From Trichaptum fuscoviolaceum (Eukaryota > Basidiomycota > Agaricomycetes > Hymenochaetales > Trichaptaceae), in the NCBI GenBank assembly GCA_910574455.1, contig CAJSYZ010000003.1, positions 4,277,250-4,341,249 of the forward strand: 64,000 nt of DNA. The letters are read 5' to 3'. The notes under the pieces are model-generated. The model was given only the letters and a program-made list of their open reading frames with translations, did no database searches and was not told the origin of the DNA. Shown in pieces: positions 12,925 through 23,246 of this stretch (positions are counted from its first letter, which is position 1; each line of letters starts with the position of its first letter). The translations under genes were made by a program, and so were the position numbers.

Positions 12925-13966
12925 ATGTTCTCAAATCTTCGTACTATCCTTCTCATCCTCCTCTCCCTTGATTACGCACGCCTGCACCTCCGCACCGTCC
13001 TCCGCTTTCAGCTCGTTCAACGCTGGACAGCAAGGGCTCAAACGAAGGTACTTGTTTCATTCATATCAAGATCTGTACACTGACTTGTTGCTAGATACAC
13101 AAGAAACTGCAAACGTTTCTTGATTTCCTCGGGGTACCACCAACACCTCTCTCCGAATTAGATGAATATAGGCCCCATAATATAGTTCCGATACAGTGTT
13201 GCACGGGCTTGGATGTGGACAACGCAATGACTGCAATATATGCATCTTTGCCACAGGTACCAGCTAGGAGATTTGTCTCGATCGACATCGAGTGGGCAAG
13301 TGGCGGAAAAGGGTCCAATCATCGCGTAGACCTCATCCAACTCGCAGTTCAAAACCAGGTTTATCTGGTCAGGACGCATACTCTTACTGACCTTCCTCCT
13401 ACGTTGGCGCAACTCCTTGGGGATGGTACAGTCATGAAAGTTTCAGCTGGAATCAACGGTATGAATAACTTATCTTTTCTCCTGCGAGGTGGCCAACCAG
13501 AAGAAATGGCAGGTGACGCAGTGCGTATAAAGCGCAAGTTTTGCACCTCTGTGCGCTCCTGTGTCGATCTGACAGATTGGGCGCGCGTTGTCTACCCGGA
13601 AGTCTGGCCCAAAAACCCGACCTGGTCCCAACTGCTCTTAAACCCTCGTCTCTGGTTCCAGCATCCGACTCCGACTGTCAAGCTCGAAAAAATAGTGGGA
13701 GAAGTATTGAGGCTGAACGTCAAGAAGAGTAGTGAGGTCACGATGAGTGACTGGGCAGCTAACGAGCTATCAGCGGCACAAATACAATGTAAGTTATCAT
13801 TTTGTTGCTCAAGATCAACCATCTTCAAGTTCTCACTTGCATGATCTGCTGTACTGGAATACTAGATGCTGCCATTGATGTTCACAGCACGTTTGCTGTA
13901 GCTTTGGCCCTGAGCCAAAGCCACCCACCCTTACCGGATAAGTACATCAAGAACTTCGAGGCTTGA
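12925..13966 (+). CDS. DEDD-type 3'-5' exonuclease domain protein, copy 1 (open)
   Basis: Three exons, 12925-13047, 13095-13788 and 13866-13966, join in frame to a 305-residue protein. Exonuclease motif I is FVSIDIEWA (Asp about 105, Glu about 107) and motif III is YAAIDVHS (Tyr about 273, Asp about 277, split by the second intron), as in the Werner/RNase D-like DnaQ fold. The motif II region reads KVSAGINGMNNLSFLL, where I expect an aspartate and see asparagine, so catalysis may be impaired or the motif may have moved. The first exon (MFSNLRTILLILLSLDYARL) is hydrophobic and less certain. It is the only cargo gene still fully open; the second copy has a stop. Neighbours are the WD40 remnant and the glucan synthase fragment. 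A role in element DNA processing is possible but unproven. Confidence 0.6.
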
Positions 13967-14261
13967 TCTAGTAGGCTGAGGCCCACCAGTAGCAGGTTTG
14001 ACCAAATGTGCTTGAGTTATCGAGTAAATTGTTGTGCACATGCTCTTGTCTTTCAAAGTTGCCAGGAGATTCATGATTAAAATTTATTATTGAATTGCTT
14101 TTTTTTCCCGAATGATCACCGTAGTCTGAGGTATCAAAGTGGTTTGGAAGATGTCGCCAATGGTGTCTGTCTGCTGTGAGCAACCCAATGGATTAAATAG
14201 TTTTCAACACCACTATTAGTGCTTTTTCAAGACACTTCAAAGTTTTCAAGACAATTCAATA

Positions 14262-14317
14262 TAACGCCCGGACGGGCCAGCTTTTTGCTGGCGATACCCG
14301 AACACCTCTGGGCGTTA
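14262..14317 (-). repeat. 56-bp palindromic Helitron2-like 3' end, copy 1
   Basis: Palindromic unit framed by TAACGCCC and GGGCGTTA with an inner stem CCAGC...GCTGG and the word CCCGAACACC. Read on the minus strand it aligns over its whole 56 bp to the 3' end of the Helitron-like insert at 55845-55900. It lies about 130 bp beyond the truncated end of the glucan synthase fragment and in the same orientation. No matching 5' end was found. Confidence 0.5.
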
Positions 14318-14443
14318 AGTAATCACAAGCTACATATTTTACCCAAGCGGTGCAGCAACTATTTTTCCTCCAATAGTAGTACTATGTCAGTGGCAGATTT
14401 GTCTGCTCTGATGCATTATATTATTTTATTATATAGTCCAGTG

Positions 14444-17323
14444 TCAGAGCCAGCTTGTCCCCGTCAGGCTTCGCAATAACCTTCCGTACTCGCATTCCGC
14501 GCGCGCAAAGTAGTCCTCGCCTTCGGATACATCAGAGCTTGCTGAACCACGCCTTTCTAATTTCAAAGTGCGAGGAGGGAGCAGATGCTGCTCCAGAGGC
14601 ACGAGTGTCGAATGGCTCCAAGCTCCAGGAGATCCAGTGATCGAGTTGTGTGGGCTGTCGTATGTGCTTCGGGTATCCCAGTTGGGTTGCGTCGGTTCTT
14701 CCCGATGTTCAGCTTCACCATCAGAAGGTCTCCATGCTAAAGAGCCCGCGATCTGACGACTAGTAAAGTTAATGCTACGCTTGTGGAAGTCTCCCATGCG
14801 CTGACGCCATTCAACAACCGGGAAACGCTGAACAGCCGAACGAGCACGCAAGATAGCATGTTCTTCTTCCGTAGACTTAAGCGCCATTTTTATTGTTTTC
14901 GTAAGCTGGGACAACATGTGTGCTGTTGAACTCGATTCGACAGGGAACCACTGTGTTCAAAGTCAGATTGCAAAACATTAGAAAAAACGAATGCAAACTT
15001 ACCCAACCAGGCATGAGACCGAGACCACCGTATGGAGGCGAAGTAGTGAACTCTGGCTTTGAGTACACTCGGTTCGGGTACATCTCCATGAGACGAGCAA
15101 GCTTCTCCGCAGCGAAACGTCCATACAAGTCAATGACAGGCCCGACACAATTCAACTGAATCGAAGGGTGTTTTTCCAGTCTGGCATTAATAAATGAGCA
15201 AACATTCATTTACTTAGCAAAATAGGATTAAGAAATAACTTACAGCGAAGGCATCATGTCTGCAATAAGATCTACACCCTTTTGCTTCAACCAACAACCA
15301 ATGAACACGAATAGATCTGCCTAAGGATCCTGTGCAATACCAGCCCACTCCTGAGCCTGCTGCTTGAACTCCGTACATTTCGCCTCTGCTTCCTCATCAA
15401 TCTGAATGTCCTTGATTTGAACAGGCTGTTCGTCCAAAGCAGCAATAACCGTTGGGTCCGGATTCGGGAGCGAGTCGACATGCTTGAGTGTCCAAAGCGC
15501 CGGGTAACGCGCCCACGACCGTTTACCATACTGTCAGAGACACCAGCGACACCGATCAATTTCTGGTGCACATTGATGAAGGATGCTGCGGCGTGGAGCA
15601 AGTTGAACGTGTTTCCGAACTGAACGAACGTGCTCCTTGCTGATATTGAACACCGAGCACACTTCCTTCATCTCCTCCTTCGTGCGGAGTGGCCACAACC
15701 CCTGGAGCTCCGCATTGTGGAGAGACAGACAGATGGGGAGGACCTTCGGGAGCAGATAGATAGGTGCGAGCGCACTGTGGTAGTCATTAATGTGGTAGAT
15801 ATCAATCTGCGGGTAGCACCTAACGGTTGCTGCGATAGCCTGGTTCCATGTCGAGTAGAAGATAGCTGAGCTGATATCGTCATGCGCGCATGATACGGGT
15901 CCGCCTTTGTTTGTGCGCGGAAGACAGGCAAGTCGAGGACGATGTACGTGATGTTGTCGAGGACATGCGTCTCAACCTCGATAAGGTACGGGTCGCCGAA
16001 GATAATGACTTCGATAGGTTCTGCAGGTTCGCCAGCAGGGTACTCAATGTCTTTAACCTTTGGTACAACCTAAATCAGGTCGATATCCGACATTGCCTTG
16101 CCCATCAAATCACACCAAGACCACCGATCTTGACCTTCAACTTCCAATATGATCTCGTACCAAAGTCGCAATGAGCATGGTCCTCCGCTTATTCTTGTCT
16201 TCCGGCCAGCCAATGATGTCGCCTGTATGCGCGTGTCCATGGCTCGAGTGTTTCTCCGACATCGGCGCCACATGCAGGTCTTGCGCAGACTTCGAGCCCA
16301 GCGAGCCAATGACGGGGAAATTGTGCGAATGATCCGGCTTCTTTTCCGTGAGACCCCACTGGTTGTACTTGATCCCGTAGAAGCTCCACATGAAGATCGC
16401 CACTGCCAATGTACCAGTGACAACCGGGATCGACAGGAGCAGCGCGTACATGATAGCGCCCACAGTGCTCTCCCCACGCGGCTCGAGGCTCCACCGCATC
16501 GTCGCGTCATCTACGACCAGCGTACAACGCGAGATGCGGGTGCGGCGGAGCACTGACGTTCAAGTAGTTGGGCGCAGCCAAGTTGGGCGGGAGGCGGTCA
16601 TGACGCCGTTGCCGTCCGTGTCACCGTAGAAGTAGTCATCGAAGCCAAAAACGTTGAGCTGTAGGTACGTCGGCCATGTACTCATAATTTCGAGCTCCCA
16701 GCGTCCGTCGGCGGTATTGTCCATCTGGAAGCTCACTCCTCTGTGGAAACCCCAGGTATTGAACGGACCACGAGCAAGGAACTGAGGAACACGGCACTGA
16801 TGAGCATAGTTCCTGTTCGCATGTACAACAGTATAGGATGATGCAGCAATAGCAGACCAGCCTATTGCAAAATTGATTAGCAGATCACAGCACATACTAG
16901 TATAAGAGTAAGAGCACTTACATTGCACAATAATATGCTCGCCCGCCCACCAATTCTCATCATTGTCAAACAAGCTTTTATCTATGCTCGTCACATCCTC
17001 ATAGCCGTCCACGTCGTCCAGTTTTGACCATAATTCCACAAGAACCTGAACATATCTGCGCCCAGCGCCTGGTGCGTGAACGTGTACTTCCCAGAACCCG
17101 AGTCCAAGCCGAACGCATCGTTGTCGTAGTCCGCAGAGGGGAAGATCATAGGATTGCGCGCGGAGCCCTTGCGCACAAGGAGATGGTCGCGTGCATTCGT
17201 GAACGAAGTGCCGTCCTGCGAAGGCGGGTTGTTCACAATGATGTCGATGATTCCGTCCGACGCGTTAGGAATCTCCGCACGCAAGGCAGTCCACAAGCCC
17301 AGTTTGATTTCCGTCTAATTTGA
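14444..17323 (-). pseudogene. Alpha-1,3-glucan synthase internal fragment, copy 1
   Basis: Leftward fragment of a cell-wall alpha-1,3-glucan synthase. From right to left it holds the segment after the amylase domain (PMIFPSADYDNDAFG, FTHQALGADMFRF), the region FLARGPFNTWGFHRG and IMSTWPTYLQLNVFGFDDY, a membrane segment (VGAIMYALLLSIPVVTGTL), the start of the glycosyltransferase domain (IGWPEDKNKRR) and its end (ARSAVQRFPVVEWRQRM). The N-terminal amylase domain and the C-terminal multispan transporter domain are absent. Introns remain, for example at about 16862-16921, so it was acquired as DNA, not from mRNA. Frameshifts near 16555 and 16140 are shared with copy 2; others, such as the missing bases near 16155 and 17003, are private to this copy. 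It cannot make an enzyme. Confidence 0.85.
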
Positions 17324-17603
17324 ACATGGATGGTGGAGGAAGAGGCAATTGGCATTGCCGCACTTCAAGTTTTCTCAACTGGTTTCCTAATTCAAGTTTA
17401 GATGTAACAAAAATCGTAAAAATTTTCCAAGTCCCATGTTACTTGAGCACTGAAATCCTGACTTGCATTCTGATGTACTGAGAGATGGCTTGCATCCTGA
17501 AACACTCTTTATTTCAGTGAGTTAAGGCAATCAGTGTATTTTCAGACGAAGTAGCGACCCTTCAGACAGGTGCCAGCCAAATCAGGACGCGTCAGTCGCC
17601 GTA

Positions 17604-17626
17604 AGCAGAAAGTAGTTTCCCTGATG
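17604..17626. repeat. Right terminal inverted repeat of giant transposon copy 1
   Basis: These 23 bp are identical to 55993-56015 and are the exact inverse of 27730-27752. Homology between the two large copies ends here. The next bases are CTCGGACT in this copy and TGAAGGCA in copy 2. Confidence 0.85.
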
Positions 17627-19515
17627 CTCGGACTCTGGGAATGCTACTACATAGTAGCCGAAACCAGCTTCAAGACAGTTACAAGCAGTTAGAGGCTGTA
17701 AGTAAACTCACAGCAGAGCCCGCGACCCGTGGATCAACATGAAGGAAGTGCTATCCTTTTTTACAAGCAGTTATCTCATAGGCTACCCGGAGATGGGTAC
17801 AAAGTGTTATGGAAAGAAAGCAAAAATCATTTTTACATACAGAAGTCTATTAGTACTATCTATTCATTTGAATCCTTCTTGGACTTCAACTGCCCAAGAA
17901 GGTGGCATGTAAAGTAGATGTTGCCCCCCCAGCAACCAAAACAGTGCCACAATTGTCACCAGAGCACTGGTCACAGGCAAGCCTGATCACATCACCGCAG
18001 ATGGCCTCGAGAATGGGAGGTAGATCCAAGTGATCGCAGCTAACAGGTACTTGATGCCTGTACTGCCGAGCAGCCCAAGGTCCACTATACCCAACCCACT
18101 CTGGCGCGCAGTACAGCTGTGCACCCATTGTCTTCCTGCCCAACGACTGAGCCCTCCCCGAGCATGGCTACTCGGGCCGCACCTATGACAACTATGAGGC
18201 ATGTTGTAAGACAAGTCCAGCAGCAGTGGGAAGAGCATCCAACCCCGCGCCATCCAGAACAGCCATGCCGCGTGGGGTATGGCCGCAGGTCCGTTGTCGT
18301 CCGCCATGCCTGCTTATGCACTGCCGAGATCTTGTCCGACTCGGACGAGAGCGACGGCGTTGTGTCGCCACCTCTCGAGCTCAACGGTGCCATGCCTGGC
18401 GTGTCAATGCCGCCCTATCCGTACGGCCCATTCACGATGTCAACCCAGGAGCAGTTCGAAAAGGCGCTCACCTTCCTCCCGCATGCGTCGTCCGCGCCGT
18501 CGAGTAGCTTGATGAGCAGTCACAGCAGCAGTAGTAGTAAGAAGTTGGATGAGGAACAGGCTTGCAATGCGACAGGTTGAGCAAACAGAGGCAAAACCGC
18601 GTGAGAATAACCTGCTATGAAAAGTAATTTCGGTACCGAAAGTGCACGTCACATGACTTTTTAAGTTTTGGCGGAGAATCGACACAGTTGCGTTTTCCTA
18701 AGGTACCCTAGCGACCCCTAGGTCGCGGGAATATTTGAATCGGCAGGGAGACGGACATACCACTGAAAAACGAAAAGACACGAACAGCGCTGTCTGACAC
18801 GGAATTTACGCAGATACCAATGACCTCACATGCCCGCGAGATACCGCTCATTGTCGTTTTCCCAATGAAGTTCTATATCTGATGCAACGCCAAATGTACT
18901 GCTGTGACTGGCAGTGTAAGTACTCCGCCGAGAGTATCGTTCCTGGACGGGAAGCGTCAGTACTTGCCTATTCTAGTACTACAGGGCTGCTAGTAGAGAA
19001 CGGCGTGCAAAAATAAACACTGCAGGGTATCATCATTGTACCCACCACATCGACGTAAGCTGTGCACAAGGGATGCAATGTCGGAGCCCGCGGGAGATCT
19101 AGACAAGCACCAGGTAGCAATCAAGATCCTGTTTTTTTTAAGTATATGGGCCCTTCGCATGATATCACGGTAGTACCTTCCAAGCTCCTTGGTCCTCGGA
19201 GGAATATTGTATTTCACACCCGTACAAGGAGCGCCGCGAGAGGTTGATATTAAAAATGTCGCCTTTTGGCCTCACATCTAATTTTCCTGGCGTGCAGATG
19301 AAGTACTAGCGAGCCAAGAGCTTGGACGAGATTGATATAAATGCCTATGGAATGTGGTATACATGTGCTTTTCTTCAATGGGTAACCTTCTGAAAGAAAA
19401 TCGTATAGTTGGAATCAAAGGATACATTCAGACTCAGAGCCGAAAGATGGGGCACTCACAGATAAATACAGACACAACAAGTAGGAGCGAAGACAGATTC
19501 CAGACCAGTCGATAA
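17627..19515. other. Gene-poor host stretch between transposon copy 1 and PFDN2
   Basis: No gene with recognisable domains is visible apart from the possible reading frame at 18119-18580, listed separately. Sequence from 18600 to 19500 shows only short unrelated ORFs. Confidence 0.5.
18119..18580 (+). CDS. Hypothetical protein or exon
   Basis: Open frame of 153 codons. Its second half looks like coding sequence: an acidic-serine run (SDSDESDG) followed by a proline-rich part (MPPYPYGPFTMS) and a serine run near the stop. No family is recognised. It may be the last exon of a longer gene beginning near 17890, but I could not join it convincingly, and it could be chance. Confidence 0.25.
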   Translation: MHPLSSCPTTEPSPSMATRAAPMTTMRHVVRQVQQQWEEHPTPRHPEQPCRVGYGRRSVVVRHACLCTAEILSDSDESDGVVSPPLELNGAMPGVSMPPYPYGPFTMSTQEQFEKALTFLPHASSAPSSSLMSSHSSSSSKKLDEEQACNATG

Positions 19516-20075
19516 CTAATTGCGTACAACTGGCCGAATATTGTATTCTTTCTTGAGAGAATCGAATTCATCATCTTTCGCCTTATACTGCTCGACGAGG
19601 CTCGAGACAACTTTCTTAATCTAGGTAGATGTATATTATTAGCATTCGTAAGTGCATTTGAATGCTGCCATTCTTACCCCTTCTTTATTTGTTTGCAAAG
19701 CGGGCACGACATCTGATACAGTCCTTTCCACAAGCACGCCCCCAACTAAACGGAAGCACTTCCGATTGGGATTATCCTGAAGGGCTTCATTCAGTGTACT
19801 CAGGACAAGTCTAGAAGATGCAATTATTAGGGGTATGATAGACGAAAAACGGGAGAACATATTTACTCATGTTCATCGGCTTCTGATTCCAGTTCTCCGA
19901 TTTTGCCAGCGAGAGCTTGGAGTTCGTTTTGTAGTCGCGAGACTGTTGATTGCAGTTCTAAAGATACCTTAATTATTTAGCGAGTGTCTACTAGTACGGG
20001 CGAGTTTCTCCTTCGCTTACCCTCTTGACTGAGAGGTTTGCTCGCAGATTTTGCTTTTACTTGTGAGCTCGACAT
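19516..20075 (-). CDS. PFDN2: Prefoldin subunit 2
   Basis: Four-exon gene starting at 20075 (MSSSQVKAKSASKPLSQE) and ending RPVVRN at 19516. It encodes about 120 residues, the usual size for a beta-type prefoldin subunit. Two coiled-coil helices (LQSTVSRLQNELQALAGKI near the N-terminus; EQYKAKDDEFDSLKKEY near the C-terminus) flank the diagnostic hairpin NPNRKCFRLVGGVLVERTV. Prefoldin is the cytosolic hexamer that passes unfolded actin and tubulin to the CCT chaperonin. Introns are short, with consensus borders, for example GTAAAT...TTCTAG before LVLSTLNEALQ. The gene is divergent from NDUFS8, with 157 bp between start codons. Confidence 0.9.
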
Positions 20076-20232
20076 GACAAGTTGAGCGTAAGGTTTACCT
20101 TTACACGCTCTGCAATTGGCTGAAATGCTTCAAGTAATTGATGACTAAGGAAATCGCACGATAACCCTCAAGTGTAGCTGAACGTTCTGCTCAACGCTCA
20201 CCACAACCCCGACGGTCTGCTCGTCACCCGCC

Positions 20233-21243
20233 ATGTCGTTAGCCGCCCGACTCGGCCTCCAGCAGAGTCGAGCTCGTATAATTTACCGTCCGACACAGCT
20301 TCAAGGCTCTGTTGCTGCTCGACAGGCACTTTTGCGCACTTTCTCAACGTCTCCCCGTCGCTTGCTTGCACAGCACGCTCCAGGACATAACCATGCCCAC
20401 CACGCCGGTCCAGCGTCGACAACTTCAAACACAAATGTGAACCCATACAAGGGTGGCCCAAGTGCTATCGACAAGGCTGTTCATCTTTTCTTCTTTACCG
20501 AAATATTGCGTGGTATGCTATAGCACTTCTATCATACTGTCAAGCACAGTATTGGCTAATCGCAGATTGATGTGTGCCAGGGATGTGGATCGTGCTCGAG
20601 CAGTTCTTCCGTCCACCATACACTATCATGTATCCTTTTGAGAAAGGCCCGCTCTCACCCCGCTTCCGCGGTGAACATGCTCTGCGGCGCTATCCCACTG
20701 GCGAGGAGCGATGCATCGGTGCGTACTCGCTAAACAGCGTCAATGGAAAAGAAACTGACTTTGCCGGACATAGCCTGCAAGCTCTGCGAGGCAATCTGTC
20801 CAGCTCAGGCTATCACCATCGAGAGCGAGGCCAGGGAGGATGGTTCTAGACGAACAACAAAATATGGTTAGTCATAATTGCTACTTCGTTTGTTAATGAG
20901 TGTTACTTAACTGTTCATGTATAGACATCGATATGACCAAATGCATCTACTGTGGCTTCTGTCAAGAGGCTTGCCCCGTCGACGCCATAGTCGAGAGTAA
21001 GTACCGAATAGTAATGTTCTGTCGACGGCATCTCTTTAACTCGATGTTCTTAGCTCAACACCATGAATACTCCACTGAAACTCGCGAAGAACTTCTTTAT
21101 AACAAAGAGAAGTTGCTTGCGAACGGTGACCGAGCAGAAGCAGAGATCGCTGCAAACTTATACGGTGTGTTCCTATAGAGTCGACAACATTTTGCGTAGA
21201 TGCTAACCACCCATTTTCAATAGCCGACCACGTATACCGGTAA
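20233..21243 (+). CDS. NDUFS8: NADH:ubiquinone oxidoreductase 23-kDa subunit (TYKY, two 4Fe-4S clusters)
   Basis: Six exons, 20233-20512, 20581-20718, 20774-20866, 20925-20996, 21054-21164 and 21224-21243, join in frame to 237 residues. The first ~60 residues are a basic, serine-rich mitochondrial presequence ([26 protein letters not shown]). The mature part holds two ferredoxin motifs, [16 protein letters not shown] and [16 protein letters not shown], each CxxCxxCxxxCP. The protein sits in the matrix arm of complex I and passes electrons through clusters N6a and N6b towards ubiquinone. The C-terminus [19 protein letters not shown] and the short last exon (ADHVYR) match the fungal family. The gene is complete. 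Confidence 0.95.
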
Positions 21244-21494
21244 TGAGTTTAAGGGGAATAGATCTCTGATGCTTGGTGTCATTTCGATTACCTACTAAAC
21301 CGTCTTCAGATGTGCATAACAACAAGTCCTTAGAATCAAAACTGCTAAAACTTCATGTCTGGGGAGTTGTCCAAAGACTTTCTCTTTCGATAAGTCAAAT
21401 GGTAAATGGTAATTCCGAGGCTGTGAAGTAAAACAGAATAGTGCCGCATGTGAATCAATTAGAATGAAACGTATACAAAGTTAACCCTGTCTAG

Positions 21495-23021
21495 TTAGAA
21501 ATCTTGCCATTCATCCCAATCGTCTGCCTTCTTCCCAGACCCAGACGTCCCAGCAGACGTCCCAGCAGACTTCGCATTTGATGTGCTTCCTTGTGTGTTA
21601 TACGCAACTGAAGAAGAGCCTGTCGTAGTCGTCTGCTTTTCGTTGAATTCACCAAAGAAGTCATCCTCCGCATCTTGATAGTGACCCCAGTCTTCTCCGT
21701 CGTGTGAAGTGGCAAGTGCTCCGTATCCTTCATGTCCTTCTCCGACGACTTTCGATTTTACGGTATCAACAAGCCCCCCGACAGACTCTGCAACGTCTAC
21801 GCCAAGCTGTTGTTTGCTCCACTGATTCGCTGTCGATCCTACCGCACCAACGCGTTTGCTCGCCTCGTCTACATAGCCACGGACACTCGCCTGAAAGTTC
21901 GGGTCCCTCACTTTCTCAATCCCAGGCTGGATTACACTCTCAGAAACAACACGGGATGCTCCGACGACAACAGAAGAAAGAAGAGACCACCCTTTGCTTA
22001 GCGCTGCAGTTGGGTTCTCCTGGAAATCTGTGAGAGTCGGAGCTGATGCACTCGAAAGGCCGAAAGACGGATGCTGAGAGTTGGAAGCTGGCGTAGGTGT
22101 GCTCCCAAACCCCTGATATCGACCTCCCTGAGAAGGAGGAAGATCAGCCGGTCTATCAGCGTTGCTAGCACCTAGCCTAGCAAAGTAAGACTCGTTCGCG
22201 GATTTGTGATTGTCGGAAGATAAGGTCCCGCTCGCTGACGCGCCAAAGCTGCCGCTTAGATTGGGAGAATTTGCTGGCGATGAGGACATCTGGCGGAACG
22301 AAGAGCCCGTTGCACTCCTTCCAGAGGCACGAGACTTTCGTAAACCTTGAGCAGAAGAAGGTCGATTTGGCGAGTTGTTCCCTGACTTTGCGGACGCAAA
22401 ATCAGCTGGTGGGGAAGATGGTGCCCAGGGTTTGCCTTCCAAGTCCGCACTCAGCTGCGGGATTATCAGATAGGAGCAAGCTTTTCATAATGAATGTTTC
22501 CTTGCCTTTGCCTTATATTGGGCGGCAGCCCAACAGTGATACGTATCGTACGGATTTTGGCCATCTTTGTACCCTCCTTGCTCAGCTGGAGCATATGACT
22601 GCATGAAATTCCGGAAGGGCGCATTTCCTCCCAGCTACATATTTAATGAGTATTTGCAATAAATTTCGGAAAACAATAATACAGACCTTCATTCGCCGTA
22701 CCTGCTCTTCTTGCCACGTATCCATCGACACTGAGCGAACGAAGCTTTTATGATTATTAGAAAGTGATACACGATACAGGAGCATCGATAATACCTGATG
22801 TGTACACCAAATCCTCGGTGAATTCCTGCGCACTGCAGACAAAGAAAGACTGCGAAGCTTCAAGGCGACATCAGGGCGCAGATGTATTCTGGTTGGAATG
22901 ATGTGCACCTCAGAGAAGCCCATTGCGGGTTTGGATTGCCACAGTCTATACAGATTTTATTCTTCAAGTCTTCTCTTCTAATGAGTTCTTGGAGTTCTTT
23001 CTTTGCGAGTGTCTGGTCCAT
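21495..23021 (-). CDS. ArfGAP1/Gcs1-type GTPase-activating protein
   Basis: Leftward spliced gene starting at 23021 (MDQTLAKKELQELIRRED). The zinc finger is CIDCGNPNPQWASL, continued after an intron by SFAVFLCLQCAGIHRGFG, giving the CxxC-x16-CxxC arrangement and the conserved arginine of ArfGAPs. HISFVRSVSMDTW and LGGNAPFRNFM-like sequence follow in the next exons. The long last exon (21495-22442) is a Ser/Gly/Pro-rich tail with amphipathic stretches (NPTAALSKGWSLLSSVVVGA) resembling lipid-packing sensors, and ends in the acidic-aromatic DDWDEWQDF. It should stimulate GTP hydrolysis by Arf1 on Golgi membranes and COPI vesicles. It is divergent from MLH3, with start codons about 225 bp apart. 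Confidence 0.9.
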
Positions 23022-23246
23022 TGCGACGAGTGTCAGTGTGCGAGGGTTAGCCGCACTCAAGTTCGACAAATGGTCCCGTAACACCGCGTCGATCTCGTTG
23101 GATGACGTTTGTGTGAAGTGTTTTCCAAACTTGAACGTGGCTTCAGATAGACGAGTTTCTTCATACCTCTCTTTACATCAAGCTATTCTCGAACTCTCCA
23201 AGCTGTGATCTTCATATGATCTCCTCCAAGCTGTCTAGAACCAACC

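Larger units (their letters stand above)
1..17626. mobile_element. Giant Plavaka-type DNA transposon, copy 1 (left end outside window)
   Basis: Bases 1-17626 match 30194-56015 in the same order and orientation with very few differences, once two insertions in the second copy are removed. The match stops exactly at a 23-bp terminal repeat (17604-17626), after which the two loci differ completely. The left end is not in the window: by the offset of 30193 it should lie 2464 bp further left. The visible part carries the N-terminal part of a leftward gene, a frameshifted Plavaka transposase, a coiled-coil gene, a repeat-rich spacer, a WD40-like remnant, an open exonuclease gene and an alpha-glucan synthase fragment. 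The transposon identity rests on the TIRs of the complete second copy. The alternatives, segmental duplication or unmerged haplotypes, fit less well. Confidence 0.85.

Noticed and set aside
17886..18393. Possible hydrophobin remnant on the minus strand (Cys-rich ACDQCSGDNCGTVL)
   Set aside because: The eight-cysteine spacing cannot be built in one frame or with plausible introns, and there is no signal peptide.
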